The notes under the pieces: model-generated
The model's input: only the letters and a program-made list of their open reading frames with translations
What the model was told of the DNA's origin: nothing
Database searches by the model: none
Translations under genes and position numbers: made by a program
In this document: positions 45,326-54,867 of the stretch, in pieces
Numbering within the stretch: the stretch's first letter is position 1
Layout: every line of letters starts with the position of its first letter
NCBI RefSeq assembly: GCF_036227225.1
Contig: NZ_CP109444.1
Span: 4,073,501 to 4,137,500 of the forward strand
Reading direction: 5' to 3'
Length of the DNA stretch: 64,000 nucleotides
Origin: Streptomyces sp. NBC_01478
GTDB lineage: Bacteria; Actinomycetota; Actinomycetes; Streptomycetales; Streptomycetaceae

Positions 45326-45415
45326 GTACCCATCCCCCTACTGTCGGCTGGTGGTGCCACCACCAGGACAACTTCCGTCTCCCCACGCCTATTCCGACGG
45401 CCGGAAGCTCTGGAC

Positions 45416-46852
45416 ATGGCGACCGACACCACGACCCCCACCACCCACGATCCACTCGGCACCCCCAAGCTCTCGAAGCGGGACAAGCTCGTCCTCTTCG
45501 TCCTCTGCGCGGCCCAGTTCATGGTCGCCCTGGACTTCTCCGTCCTCAACGTGGCCCTGCCCACGCTCGGCGCCGACCTCGGCATGAGCCGGTCGGGCCT
45601 CCAGTGGGCGGTCACCGCGTTCGCGCTGCCGTCCGGCGGCTTCCTGCTGCTGTTCGGCCGCACCGGCGACCTCTACGGCCGCCGCCGGCTGTTCCTCACC
45701 GGCCTGGGCCTGTTCGGCGCGGCCTCCCTGCTGGCGACCTTCGCCTGGGACCCGGCGTCCTTCCTGACAGGCCGCGCACTGCAAGGCCTCGGCGCGGCGG
45801 CCATCGTCCCGACCGGCATGAGCCTGCTCACCACCACCTTCCCGGAGGGCCCGGCCCGCGACCGCGCGCTCGGCATCTCCGGCACCCTGCTCTCGCTCGG
45901 CTTCACGGTCGGCATGGTGGCGGGCGGTGTCCTGACCGACACGTTCGGCTGGCGCTCGACGATGGCCCTGCTCACCCTGTTCGCACTGATCGTCCTCCCG
46001 CTGGCCCCCGCCCTGCTCCCCGAGTCCCGCACCCCGGACCGCCCGCGCTTGGACGTCCCCGGCGCGATCACGGTCACCAGCGGCCTCCTGGCCCTGATCT
46101 ACGCCCTCTCCACAGCGGCCGACCACGGCTTCGCCCGCCCCGACGTGATCACGACACTGATCGCGGGCGTCCTGCTCCTGACCGCCTTCGCGTCCATCGA
46201 GTCGCGCACGCCCCAGCCCCTGGTCTCCCTCCCGATGCTGCGCCGCCGCACGGTGGCGTGGGGCAACCTGGGCGGTCTGGTCACCTTCTCGATGATGTCG
46301 ACGGTGGTCTTCGTCCTGACCCTGTACCTCCAGGAGATCCTGCGTCTGTCGTCCTTCGAGACGGGCCTGGTCTTCGGCGTCCAGGGCATCCTCTCGGCGG
46401 TCGCGGGCGTCTACGCCCCGAAGGTCATCGGCCGTATCGGCGCCCGCCACACCCTGATCGCCTCGCTCACCGGCCAGGCGGCTCTCACCGCCGCCCTCCT
46501 GGCCCTCAACGCCCACACCTGGTCGGTCTGGCTCGCCACGGCCGCCGTATCGCTGGCGAGCATGTGCCACCTGGGCGCGATCATCTCCTACGGCGTGACG
46601 GTCACCTCGGGCGTCCCCGACGAGGAACAGGGCCTGGCGACCGGCCTGGTCACCTCCACCCAGCAGATCGGCATCACCATCGGCATCCCGCTCCTGGGCG
46701 TCCTCGCCACCACGTCGGACGATCTGCTGTCGGGGGTCCACACGGTGGTGGGCATCGACGCGGCGATCGCGCTCGGGGCTGCGGTCCTGGTGGCCTTGGG
46801 GCTGCGCGCCGGCTCAGGGACGGTCGAGGCGGAGCCGCTCGGCGCGCGGTAG
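45416..46852 (+). CDS. MFS exporter, DHA2 (14-helix) type
   Basis: A 478-residue membrane protein, MATDTTTPTTHDPLGTPKLS. Motif D1 FMVALDFSVLNVALPTLGAD, motif A FGRTGDLYGRRRLFLTGLGL and motif C GFTVGMVAGGVLTDTFGWRS identify a drug/proton antiporter of the DHA2 group. The divergent MmyB regulator suggests inducible efflux of an unknown compound. Its 3' end overlaps the convergent MmcQ/YjbR gene by 39 bases. Confidence 0.88.
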   Translation: MATDTTTPTTHDPLGTPKLSKRDKLVLFVLCAAQFMVALDFSVLNVALPTLGADLGMSRSGLQWAVTAFALPSGGFLLLFGRTGDLYGRRRLFLTGLGLFGAASLLATFAWDPASFLTGRALQGLGAAAIVPTGMSLLTTTFPEGPARDRALGISGTLLSLGFTVGMVAGGVLTDTFGWRSTMALLTLFALIVLPLAPALLPESRTPDRPRLDVPGAITVTSGLLALIYALSTAADHGFARPDVITTLIAGVLLLTAFASIESRTPQPLVSLPMLRRRTVAWGNLGGLVTFSMMSTVVFVLTLYLQEILRLSSFETGLVFGVQGILSAVAGVYAPKVIGRIGARHTLIASLTGQAALTAALLALNAHTWSVWLATAAVSLASMCHLGAIISYGVTVTSGVPDEEQGLATGLVTSTQQIGITIGIPLLGVLATTSDDLLSGVHTVVGIDAAIALGAAVLVALGLRAGSGTVEAEPLGAR

Positions 46853-47173
46853 TCCGGCGACGACCAGGTCGTACGAGTCCTCCACCAGCTCCCGGACCAG
46901 CCGGTCCGGGAGTCCCCCGTCCACCGTCACCGTGTTCCAGTGCCGCTTGTTCATGTGATACCCGGGGATGATCAGCCCCGGGTGCTCCTCCCGGAGCCGG
47001 ATCGCGTCCTCCGGGTCGCACTTGAGATTGACCGTGAGGGGCCGCCCGTCCAGGCGGGTCAGGGCGAAGAGCTTGCCCAGCACCTTGAAGACCGACATGT
47101 CCGGGTTGAAGGGGAAGTCCTCCACCGTCGCGTTGAACGACAGGCAGAACGCGCGCAGTTGCTCGGGGCTCAC
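46814..47173 (-). CDS. MmcQ/YjbR family (DNA-binding-like) protein
   Basis: A 119-residue protein, GTG start at 47173, SPEQLRAFCLSFNATVEDFP FNPDMSVFKVLGKLFAL, then LIIPGYHMNKRHWNTVTVDG. This is the YjbR (CyaY-like) fold. Its start overlaps the CBS-hemolysin stop (GTGA), so both are co-expressed. Function is unknown. Confidence 0.88.
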   Translation of the reverse strand: MSPEQLRAFCLSFNATVEDFPFNPDMSVFKVLGKLFALTRLDGRPLTVNLKCDPEDAIRLREEHPGLIIPGYHMNKRHWNTVTVDGGLPDRLVRELVEDSYDLVVAGLPRAERLRLDRP

Positions 47174-48477
47174 TCCGGCTTCGTCTCCTCCTCGGCCGGG
47201 TCGGCCGGTCCCACCGGCTCGACCAGTACCGTCACGATCTTGTTCCGACGCCCGGCCGAGGCCTCCGCGGTCAGCCGCAGCTCACGCCCGTCGGGCAGTT
47301 CTACGACGGAGGACGCACCGGCGATCGGAACGCGCCCCAGCGCCTTCGCCAACAGCCCCCCGACCGTCTCCACGTCCTCGTCGTCGTACGCCTCGAAGCC
47401 GTACAGCTCCCCCAGGTCGCCGATGTCCAGGCGGGCGGTGACCCGGTAGCGGTCGTCGCCCAGCTCCTCGACCGGAGGCAGCTCCCGGTCGTACTCGTCG
47501 GTGATCTCGCCGACGATCTCCTCCAGGATGTCCTCGATGGTGACGATGCCGGCCGTGCCGCCGTACTCGTCGATGACGACGGCGACGTGATTGCGCTCCT
47601 GCTGCATCTCGCGCAGCAGATCGCCGGCGTTCTTGGTGTCCGGCACGAAGCTCGCGGGCCGCATGGCCGTCGAGACCAGCTCGGACTCGGCGTCGCGGCT
47701 GATGTGCGTCTTGCGGACCAGGTCCTTGAGATACACGATGCCGACGATGTCGTCCTCGCTCTCGCCCGTGACCGGGATGCGCGAGAAGCCGGAGCGCAGC
47801 GCGAGGGTGAGGGCCTGACGGATCGTCTTGTACCGCTCGATGACCACCAAGTCCGTGCGGGGGACCATGACTTCACGCACAAGGGTGTCGCCGAGTTCGA
47901 AGACCGAGTGCACCATCCGGCGCTCCTCGTCCTCGATCAGCGACTCCTTCTCGGCCAGATCCACCAGCGCCCGCAACTCGGCCTCGGACGCGAACGGGCC
48001 GCGCCTGAAGCCCTTTCCGGGGGTGAGCGCGTTGCCGATGAGGATCAGCAGATACGGGATCGGGCCCATGATCCGCGCGAGCGGCAGCAGCACGTACGCC
48101 GCCGCCGTGGCCGTGTTCAGCGGATGCTGGCGCCCGATCGTGCGCGGGGAGACCCCCACCGCGACGTACGACACGAGGACCATGACGCCGATCGCGGCGA
48201 GCAGCGCGGGCGCGGTCCCGTGGATCACGTGCAGACACTCGTAGGTGACCAGCGCGGCGGCGGCCATCTCGCAGACCACCCTGACCAGCAGCGCGACATT
48301 GAGATAGCGGGTCGGGTCGGCGGCGACCTGCGCGAGCTTGGCACTGCCGCGCCGGCCGGACCGTACGGCCTCCTCGGCGCGGAAGCTGGAGACGCGCGCG
48401 AGGCCCGCCTCCGCGCAGGCGGCGAGCCAGGCGACAACGACAAGGGCGATGGCCCCGACGACGATCTGAGGACTCAT
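47170..48477 (-). CDS. CBS-domain hemolysin/CorC family membrane protein
   Basis: A 435-residue protein: a DUF21 membrane domain with about 4 segments (IVVGAIALVVVAWLAACAEA, LLAAIGVMVLVSYVAVGVSP), a CBS pair (VREVMVPRTDLVVIERYKTI ... DIVGIVYLKDLVRKTHISRD and AVVIDEYGGTAGIVTIEDIL) and a C-terminal CorC_HlyC domain. Members are linked to Mg/Co transport rather than hemolysis. It follows ybeY on the minus strand with a 21-base gap, a common order. Confidence 0.92.
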   Translation of the reverse strand: MSPQIVVGAIALVVVAWLAACAEAGLARVSSFRAEEAVRSGRRGSAKLAQVAADPTRYLNVALLVRVVCEMAAAALVTYECLHVIHGTAPALLAAIGVMVLVSYVAVGVSPRTIGRQHPLNTATAAAYVLLPLARIMGPIPYLLILIGNALTPGKGFRRGPFASEAELRALVDLAEKESLIEDEERRMVHSVFELGDTLVREVMVPRTDLVVIERYKTIRQALTLALRSGFSRIPVTGESEDDIVGIVYLKDLVRKTHISRDAESELVSTAMRPASFVPDTKNAGDLLREMQQERNHVAVVIDEYGGTAGIVTIEDILEEIVGEITDEYDRELPPVEELGDDRYRVTARLDIGDLGELYGFEAYDDEDVETVGGLLAKALGRVPIAGASSVVELPDGRELRLTAEASAGRRNKIVTVLVEPVGPADPAEEETKPE

Positions 48478-48498
48478 GAGACGTGGTGCCCCGGCGCC

Positions 48499-48996
48499 CT
48501 AGGAGACCGTCGGAGCCGGAGAGGGGCCGGTGTGGCCCTTCTCCGCGCGCCAGCCGTCCACGATGGCGGCCTGGAGGCCGAACATCTCGGCCTTCTCGTC
48601 GGGCTCCTCGTGGTCGTAGCCGAGGAGGTGCAACACACCGTGGACGGTGAGGAGTTGGAGCTCCTCGTCCATGGTGTGCTGCGTCTCGGCCTCGGCGCCC
48701 TGCTTCGCGGCGACCTCCGGGCACAGCACGATGTCACCGAGGAGCCCCTGCGGAGGCTCCTCGTCGTCCTTGCTCGGCGGACGCAGCTCGTCCATCGGGA
48801 AGGACATGACATCGGTCGGGCCGGTCAGGTCCATCCACTGGATGTGGAGCTGCTCCATGGCGTCCTCGTCCACGACGATCACCGAGAGCTCGGAGAGCGG
48901 GTGGATGCGCATCCGCGCGAGGGCGTAGCGGGCGATGTCGAGGATCGCCTGCTCGTCGACCTCGGTTCCGGACTCGTTGTTGACGTCGATCGACAT
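48499..48996 (-). CDS. ybeY: rRNA maturation RNase YbeY
   Basis: A 165-residue metalloprotein, [20 protein letters not shown]. The metal motif [20 protein letters not shown] (H3xH5xH) and [11 protein letters not shown] are diagnostic. It acts in 16S rRNA 3'-end processing and ribosome quality control. It lies 12 bases after phoH in the same transcription unit. Confidence 0.95.
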   Translation of the reverse strand: MSIDVNNESGTEVDEQAILDIARYALARMRIHPLSELSVIVVDEDAMEQLHIQWMDLTGPTDVMSFPMDELRPPSKDDEEPPQGLLGDIVLCPEVAAKQGAEAETQHTMDEELQLLTVHGVLHLLGYDHEEPDEKAEMFGLQAAIVDGWRAEKGHTGPSPAPTVS

Positions 48997-49008
48997 GGTC
49001 GTGCTGAT

Positions 49009-50064
49009 CTACTTCCGCTTGTCACGGGCACCCTTGTGGGTGCCGTTCTCCGTACCGTTCTCGCTGTCGTACTTCTCGTACGCGTCGACGATACGGCCGA
49101 CCAGCTTGTGCCGTACGACGTCCGCCGACGACAGGCGGGAGAAGTGCACGTCGTCGAGCCCCTCCAGGATGTCCTGCACCTGCCGCAGCCCCGACTTCGT
49201 GCCGCTCGGCAGGTCGACCTGCGTCACGTCACCGGTGATCACGATCTTCGACTCGAAGCCGAGCCGGGTGAGGAACATCTTCATCTGCTCGGGGCTCGTG
49301 TTCTGGGCCTCGTCCAGGATGATGAAGGCGTCATTGAGTGTCCTACCACGCATGTACGCCAGCGGCGCGACCTCGATCGTCCCCGCCGCCATCAGCTTCG
49401 GGATCGACTCCGGGTCGAGCATGTCGTGCAGGGCGTCGTACAGCGGGCGCAGGTACGGGTCGATCTTTTCGTAGAGCGTGCCGGGGAGGAAGCCGAGGCG
49501 CTCGCCCGCCTCCACCGCGGGGCGGGTCAGGATGATGCGGCTGACCTGCTTGGCCTGGAGGGCCTGGACCGCCTTGGCCATGGCGAGGTAGGTCTTGCCG
49601 GTGCCGGCGGGGCCGATGCCGAAGACGATCGTGTTCTTGTCGATCGCGTCGACGTACCGCTTCTGGTTGAGGGTCTTGGGGCGGATCGTGCGGCCTCGCG
49701 AGGACAGGATGTTCTGGGTGAGCACCTCGGCCGGTGTCTCCTCGGGACCATCCCCGTTCTCGCTCGCCCTGAGCATGGCGATCGAGCGTTCCACTGCGTC
49801 CTCCGTCATCGGCTGCCCGGTGCGGAGCACCAGCATCATCTCGTCGAACAGGCGCTGGATGAGGGCGACTTCACGGGCATCGCCGACCGCGCTGATCTCA
49901 TTGCCCCGGACGTGGATGTCGGCCGCCGGGAAGGCCTTCTCGATCACCCGCAGGAGAGCGTCGCCGGATCCCAGGAGGGTCACCATGGCGTGCTGGGCGG
50001 GGACGGTGAACTCTGCTCTCGCCTGTCCCTGCGCGGGGGTGTGAGCTGTGGGTGTCTGAGTCAT
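49009..50064 (-). CDS. phoH: PhoH-family ATPase
   Basis: A 351-residue protein from ATG 50064, MTQTPTAHTPAQGQARAEFT (the frame is open upstream, but that sequence looks non-coding). The Walker A is GPAGTGKTYLAMAKAVQALQ, Walker B DAFIILDEAQNT, with TGDVTQVDLPSGTKSGL. An N-terminal KH-like region precedes the ATPase domain. It is first in the phoH-ybeY-hemolysin-yjbR operon and probably works in RNA metabolism with YbeY. Confidence 0.94.
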   Translation of the reverse strand: MTQTPTAHTPAQGQARAEFTVPAQHAMVTLLGSGDALLRVIEKAFPAADIHVRGNEISAVGDAREVALIQRLFDEMMLVLRTGQPMTEDAVERSIAMLRASENGDGPEETPAEVLTQNILSSRGRTIRPKTLNQKRYVDAIDKNTIVFGIGPAGTGKTYLAMAKAVQALQAKQVSRIILTRPAVEAGERLGFLPGTLYEKIDPYLRPLYDALHDMLDPESIPKLMAAGTIEVAPLAYMRGRTLNDAFIILDEAQNTSPEQMKMFLTRLGFESKIVITGDVTQVDLPSGTKSGLRQVQDILEGLDDVHFSRLSSADVVRHKLVGRIVDAYEKYDSENGTENGTHKGARDKRK

Positions 50065-50291
50065 GGGCCGGCTCTGTAGGCCTTGCTCGTCCTCCTCGAT
50101 ATGACTCGCCCGCCACAAGGGCGGCCTGGTGATCCCAGGGTACGCCGGGCCACTGACAACGCCGTAGGGCTTTTCGGTGACCGTCGGGCCACGAAATACG
50201 GGGTGGGCGCGCGGGTCGCCGGAGAGCGTTCCCGGCGCAGGGCGAGCGCACAGGGTGACGCCATGAGCCCTGTTCGCGCCCCCTCGCATGT

Positions 50292-50313
50292 ACGGACAAT
50301 GCGCTATGTCCGT
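50292..50313. promoter_or_regulatory. Inverted repeat in phoH/FAD-gene intergenic region
   Basis: ACGGACA, 8 bases, TGTCCGT: perfect 7-bp arms, 35 bases before the FAD-subunit start and between divergent genes. It could be an operator for either side; no known regulator site is recognised. Confidence 0.35.
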
Positions 50314-50348
50314 CAAGTAAGCCATGCAGGGAAAGCAGGTCGGCCGCT

Positions 50349-51068
50349 GTGTTCGTGCGTCTGCCCACGTCCGTGTCCGAAGCGCAGGAGTGCCTGGCCG
50401 AGGGGGCGGTGCCCGTCGGCGGGGCGACGCTTGTGTGGGCCTCCTGGCAACGGGACGGGTTCCCGGAGCAGGCGGTGTCCCTGCGGGCGCTGCCCGAGGC
50501 CAAGGTCATCGGGGACGGGACGCTGGGCGGGGCCGTACTGCTGCAGGAGATCGACGAGCGGGTGCCGGAGGTGCTGCGGCGGGCGGCGAAGGGGGTGGGC
50601 ACCGGTGCGGTGCGCCGAACCGCGACGGTCGGCGGGAACATAGTCGGCAGCTCGCTGCGGTGTCTGCTGCCGGCCGCGCTGGTGCTGGACGCCCGCGCGG
50701 TGGTCCTGGAGCCGGACGGTCCCGTCGAGACCGACCTCGCCGAGCTGCTGGCCAAGCGCCCGCTGCTGCTGCACCTGCGCTGGCGGGAGCCGATCGCCAG
50801 CGGTTATCGCAAGCTGACCGACCAGTTGCGGGGCGAAGTTCCCTTCGTGGTCGCGGTCGCGGTGGGGGCGGGCACCGAGGCGCCTGTGCTGCGGGTCGCG
50901 GTCCGTGACGGCTACGACGTGCTGAGCGAGAGCGTTCCCTACGACACCGATGCCCGCCGCGTCCTCGGGACCCTGGCGCTCACACCGCTCGGCACCTTGC
51001 CCGAGGCGGTCTTCGAGGCCGTACGGGAAGAGGTCACGGGTGTGCTGGAGCGTGCGGCGGCCTGCTGA
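50349..51068 (+). CDS. FAD-binding subunit-like protein of the xanthine dehydrogenase family
   Basis: A 239-residue protein, GTG start at 50349 (FVRLPTSVSEAQECLAEGAV). PVGGATLVW and RRTATVGGNIVGSSLRCLLP are the two FAD-contact motifs of CoxM/XdhB-type subunits. The molybdopterin and iron-sulfur subunits that normally accompany it are absent nearby. It may be a stand-alone flavoprotein or act with a distant partner. Confidence 0.8.
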   Translation: MFVRLPTSVSEAQECLAEGAVPVGGATLVWASWQRDGFPEQAVSLRALPEAKVIGDGTLGGAVLLQEIDERVPEVLRRAAKGVGTGAVRRTATVGGNIVGSSLRCLLPAALVLDARAVVLEPDGPVETDLAELLAKRPLLLHLRWREPIASGYRKLTDQLRGEVPFVVAVAVGAGTEAPVLRVAVRDGYDVLSESVPYDTDARRVLGTLALTPLGTLPEAVFEAVREEVTGVLERAAAC

Positions 51069-51122
51069 GCAGGAACGGTTCGCCCGGGGCGGGCGACGGG
51101 TGGCCGCCGGCTCGCGCCGCGG

Positions 51123-52280
51123 TTACGCCGACCCGCCGAACCCGATCGTCGGCACCGCCCGCCGCAGCGGCCAGGGGCTGCCGCTGCCCTGTTCCTCCGG
51201 TACGAGTCCCGCCAGGAACGCGTACCGGTTCAGGGCCGTGGGGTCCTGGCCCTCGACCGACTGCACCTTGCGCCACCATGCGCCGATCTCCGACCAGCTC
51301 GGTGCGGAGAGGGAGCCGCCGAACTCCTGGACGGAGAGCGCGGCGGTGAGTCCGGCGAAGGCGAGGCGGTCGGCGAGCGGCCAGCCGGCCAGGGTGCCGG
51401 TGACGAAGCCGGCCACGAAGACGTCGCCCGCGCCGGTGGGGTCGAGGGCCTCGACGGCGATCGCCGGGACCGCGGCGGACTCCCCGGTGCGCCGGTCCAC
51501 GGCGTACGCGCCGTCCGCGCCGAGGGTGACGACGGCGAGCGGTACGTGTTCGGTGAGCGCGTGGGCGGCGGCGCGGGGGCAGTCCGCGCCGGTGTAGCGC
51601 ATGGCCTCCTCCGCGTTCGGCAGGAACGCCTCGCAGTGCGCGAGGTCGGCGAGTCCGGCGAGGTCCCAGGCTCCGGTGTCGTCCCAGCCGACGTCGGCGA
51701 AGATCCGGGTGCCCTCGCTCGCGGCCTGGGCGACCCAGGGGGCCTGCTTGCCGGGGGTGAGGGAGGCGACGGCGGCACGCGCGCGTGGCGGGCAGTCCGG
51801 GGCGCCGCCTTGGCCGAACACGACCTCCGGGGGCGGCTCGTGGCCGTGCGAGACCATCGTGCGTTCGCCCTCGTAGGCCATCGACACGGTGACCGGGGAG
51901 TGCCAGCCGGGCACCTTGCGGGAGGTGGAGAGGTCGATGCCCTCGCCCTGTTCCAGCGCGTCCCAGCAGTACTCGCCGTAGTGGTCGTCGCCGAAGGCCG
52001 CCGCCAGCGAGGTGCGCAGGCCGAGCCGGGACAGCGCGGTGGCCATGTTGGCGACCCCACCCGGGCTCGACCCCATTCCGCGGGCCCAGGACTCGGTGCC
52101 GCGCACGGGGGCGGATTCGAGCCCGGTGAAGATGATGTCGAGGAAGACGGTGCCGGTGAGGTACACGTCCCAGGGCGGATCGTCCGCCGCGCGCAGCCCG
52201 GCCAGCGGGTCGACCCCGCAGGACGGTCCTTCGCTGCGGGACGACGGTCCCTTTCCGGTGGACGCGTTGGACGCGGTCAC
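51123..52280 (-). CDS. PfkB-family carbohydrate kinase
   Basis: A 385-residue protein from GTG 52280 behind GGGAG (frame open further up). The PfkB signatures are GGVANMATALSRLGLRTSLA and DPTGAGDVFVAGFVTGTLAG (anion hole/catalytic Asp); LPNAEEAMRYTGA is the nucleotide-side motif. It phosphorylates a sugar or nucleoside, not identified. It lies next to the glucarate genes but is separated by about 220 bases, so joint function is uncertain. Confidence 0.87.
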   Translation of the reverse strand: MTASNASTGKGPSSRSEGPSCGVDPLAGLRAADDPPWDVYLTGTVFLDIIFTGLESAPVRGTESWARGMGSSPGGVANMATALSRLGLRTSLAAAFGDDHYGEYCWDALEQGEGIDLSTSRKVPGWHSPVTVSMAYEGERTMVSHGHEPPPEVVFGQGGAPDCPPRARAAVASLTPGKQAPWVAQAASEGTRIFADVGWDDTGAWDLAGLADLAHCEAFLPNAEEAMRYTGADCPRAAAHALTEHVPLAVVTLGADGAYAVDRRTGESAAVPAIAVEALDPTGAGDVFVAGFVTGTLAGWPLADRLAFAGLTAALSVQEFGGSLSAPSWSEIGAWWRKVQSVEGQDPTALNRYAFLAGLVPEEQGSGSPWPLRRAVPTIGFGGSA

Positions 52281-52503
52281 GGTGCGCTCCCTGACGTGAT
52301 ACGGATCAGGCCAGTGTGCACCACCACGCGCGCGTGGGGGCGGCTCCCGCTCCGGTACCGCCCGTCGCGCCGGTGTCGGGCAACCGCAGGTCCGGGCGCT
52401 ACGGCGCGTGCCGCCGCCGGTGACGGCCCGGGCGCCGGTGCCGTACCGGGCGCGTCCGGATCCGGTCACCCGATTCCCGCCGGTCCTGCCGGCGCGGCAC
52501 CTC
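52281..52503. other. GC-rich intergenic region between gudD and PfkB gene
   Basis: About 220 bases with many short GC-rich inverted repeats (for example GGGCGCCGGTGCCGTACC near 52430). It probably contains the terminator of the gudD operon and the promoter of the kinase. No coding frame is supported. Confidence 0.35.
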
Positions 52504-53793
52504 CTACCAGCGCGGCATCGAGGGCGTCACCCACTCCGGGTCGGTGATCCGCATCGCGGCCGCGTCGTCGCGCTCGCGCAGCGAACCGTCGTCGTCGAGC
52601 CAGCGCCGGTGCAGCAATTCCAGCTTGGTGCGGTCGAGTTCGACGCCGAGGCCGGGGGCGTCGGAGACGGTGACCTTGGCGTCGGTGAAGGTGAGGCGCT
52701 CGGTGAGGACGTCCTCCGACTGCCAGGGGTAGTGGGAGTCGCAGGCGTGGTGGAGGTTCGGGACGGTCGAGGCGACGTGGGTCATCGCGGCGAGGCTGAT
52801 CCCGAGGTGGGTGTTGGAGTGCATGGAGATACCGACGCCGAACGTGCGGCAGACGGCGGCCAGTTGCTGGGTGTTGCGCAGTCCGCCCCAGTAGTGGTGG
52901 TCGGAGAGCACGACCTGGACGGCGTCCTTCGCGAAGGCCTCTTCGATCTCGGCGAACGTCGTCACGCACATGTTGGTGGCGAGCGGCACGTCGGTCCCGG
53001 CGGACACCTCGGCCATGGCGGGAGTGCCGAGGGCGGGGTCCTCCAGGTATTCGAGGACGCCGCCCAGTTCCTTGGCGACCTTCAGCGAAGTCTCCACGGA
53101 CCACGCGCCGTTGGGGTCGAGCCGGAGGGGGTGGTCGGGGAAGGCCGCCGCCAACGCCCGTACGGCGGCGATCTCTTCGTCGGGCGGGAAGACCCCGCCC
53201 TTGAGCTTGAAGGAGGTGAAGCCGTAGCGCTCCTTGAACTTCCGTGCCTGTTCGACGACTCCGGCCGGGTCGATCGCGGCGCCCCAGTCGTCCTTCTCGC
53301 TCGCCACGCCCTCGGGGTGGTCGGCCCACTTGTAGAACAGGTACGCGCTGTACTCCACCGCGTCGCGCACCTTGCCGCCGAGCAGGGCGTGCACGGGCAG
53401 TCCGAGCGACTTGCCGAGCGCGTCGAGGCAGGCGACCTCGAAGGCGGAGACGACGGACAGGCGCAGCTTGTCGGCGGTCTGGACACCGCGCAGTCCGCCG
53501 ACGTCGACCTGTGAGGACGTCCGGGAACGGTCGACCGTGACCTCGTCGGCGACGGTGAACAGGCCGTTCAGGTCGCTGACTTGACGGCCCGTCACCTTCT
53601 CGGCGAGCGGGCGGGCCAGCTCCAGGTACTTGGTGTCGCCGTAGGTCTCGCCGAGGCCGGTGACCCCGTCGGCCGTCTCGATCTCGACGATCAGGCGCGG
53701 GGTGTAGGGCTGGTGGACGCCCTGGGTGTTCAGCAGCGGCGGGTCGGCGACCAGGATCGGGGTGAGGCGGACGTCGGCGATGGTGAGGTTCAC
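52504..53793 (-). CDS. gudD: Glucarate dehydratase
   Basis: A 429-residue enolase-superfamily enzyme converting D-glucarate to 5-dehydro-4-deoxyglucarate. The KxK base motif is FKLKGG (Lys196, Lys198). The metal region RLDPNGAWSVET and YLEDPALGTPAMAEVSAGTD and the late histidine in SMHSNTHLGISLAAMTH fit GudD. Its start overlaps the kdgD stop by 4 bases, so the two-step pathway is co-translated. Confidence 0.92.
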   Translation of the reverse strand: MNLTIADVRLTPILVADPPLLNTQGVHQPYTPRLIVEIETADGVTGLGETYGDTKYLELARPLAEKVTGRQVSDLNGLFTVADEVTVDRSRTSSQVDVGGLRGVQTADKLRLSVVSAFEVACLDALGKSLGLPVHALLGGKVRDAVEYSAYLFYKWADHPEGVASEKDDWGAAIDPAGVVEQARKFKERYGFTSFKLKGGVFPPDEEIAAVRALAAAFPDHPLRLDPNGAWSVETSLKVAKELGGVLEYLEDPALGTPAMAEVSAGTDVPLATNMCVTTFAEIEEAFAKDAVQVVLSDHHYWGGLRNTQQLAAVCRTFGVGISMHSNTHLGISLAAMTHVASTVPNLHHACDSHYPWQSEDVLTERLTFTDAKVTVSDAPGLGVELDRTKLELLHRRWLDDDGSLRERDDAAAMRITDPEWVTPSMPRW

Positions 53794-54749
53794 AGGGCGG
53801 CTCCTACGAGGTCGAGTCCGGCGGCGAGCAGGGCGGTGAGCTCGGCCAGGTCGCCGGCCGTGGGGTCGGTGAGCGGGGCGCGCACGGGTCCGACCGGGCC
53901 ACCGCGCAGTCGGGCCGCCGCCTTGACCAGCGACACGGCGTATCCCGGTACCCGGTCGCGGAGTTCGACGAACGGGACGTAGAAGTCGCGCAGCAGTCTC
54001 TCGACCGTCTTGTCGTCGCCGTCCCGCAGCGCAGTGAAGAAGGCGTTCGCGATCTCGGGGGCGAAGGCGTGCACGGCGGAGGAGTAGGCGGGGACGCCGA
54101 CGGTGGCGTAGGCGCGGGCCTGGATCTCGGCGGTCGAGGCACCGTTGAAGAAGAGGAAGCCCTCGGGGGCGGCGAGCGTGAGGCGTTGCAACCGGTCGAG
54201 GTCGCTGTGGCCGTCCTTGAGGCCGATGACACCGGGGATCTCCGCGATCCGCCTCAACGAGGCCGCCGTATAGGCGACTTGGCCGCGCTGGTAGGCGATG
54301 AGCGGGAGCCGGGTGCGGGCGGCGAGCTGTTCGAGTTGGGCGACCAGGCCGTCCTGCGGGGCGGCGACGAGGTAGTGCGGCAGGACGAGGAGCGCGTCGG
54401 CGCCGGCCTCCTCGGCGATGCGCGCGAAGCGGGCGGCCTGCGCCCAGCCGTAGCCGACACCGGCGACGACGGGGACGCGGCCGGCCGCCTCCGCCACCGC
54501 GATGGTGACGACCGTGCGGTACTCGTCCTCGTCGAGCGAGAAGAACTCGCCGGTGCCGCAGGCGGGGAACACGGCGCCGGGGGCGGTGGCGATCCGCTCG
54601 GCGACATGGGTGCGGAAGCCGTCGAGGTCGAGGGAGCCGTCGTCATGGAAGGAGGTGAGCGGGAAGGAGAGCACGCCGCCCGCCATCCCGTCCCGGAGCC
54701 TGCGGACCACGGACTCCGTGGTCTCCGTTTCGCCGTTCGCTGGGGCCAT
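53790..54749 (-). CDS. kdgD: 5-dehydro-4-deoxyglucarate dehydratase
   Basis: A 319-residue DapA-superfamily enzyme, producing 2,5-dioxopentanoate from the gudD product by dehydration and decarboxylation. VFPACGTGEFFSLDEDEYRT, the tyrosine motif LIAYQRGQVAY and the Schiff-base lysine in VIGLKDGHSDLDRLQRLTLA match the KdgD group. It is divergent from the IclR regulator and forms the operon kdgD-gudD. Confidence 0.92.
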   Translation of the reverse strand: MAPANGETETTESVVRRLRDGMAGGVLSFPLTSFHDDGSLDLDGFRTHVAERIATAPGAVFPACGTGEFFSLDEDEYRTVVTIAVAEAAGRVPVVAGVGYGWAQAARFARIAEEAGADALLVLPHYLVAAPQDGLVAQLEQLAARTRLPLIAYQRGQVAYTAASLRRIAEIPGVIGLKDGHSDLDRLQRLTLAAPEGFLFFNGASTAEIQARAYATVGVPAYSSAVHAFAPEIANAFFTALRDGDDKTVERLLRDFYVPFVELRDRVPGYAVSLVKAAARLRGGPVGPVRAPLTDPTAGDLAELTALLAAGLDLVGAAL

Positions 54750-54867
54750 CTCCCCGCCATCTCCCTATGTAGACGTTATCCATGTATGAAGACAGAGGTT
54801 AGATACGCGAACCCTGACCGTCAATGGGGCCCGCCGCGCCTCGGCCGTCCCTCGCTACCATCACCCC

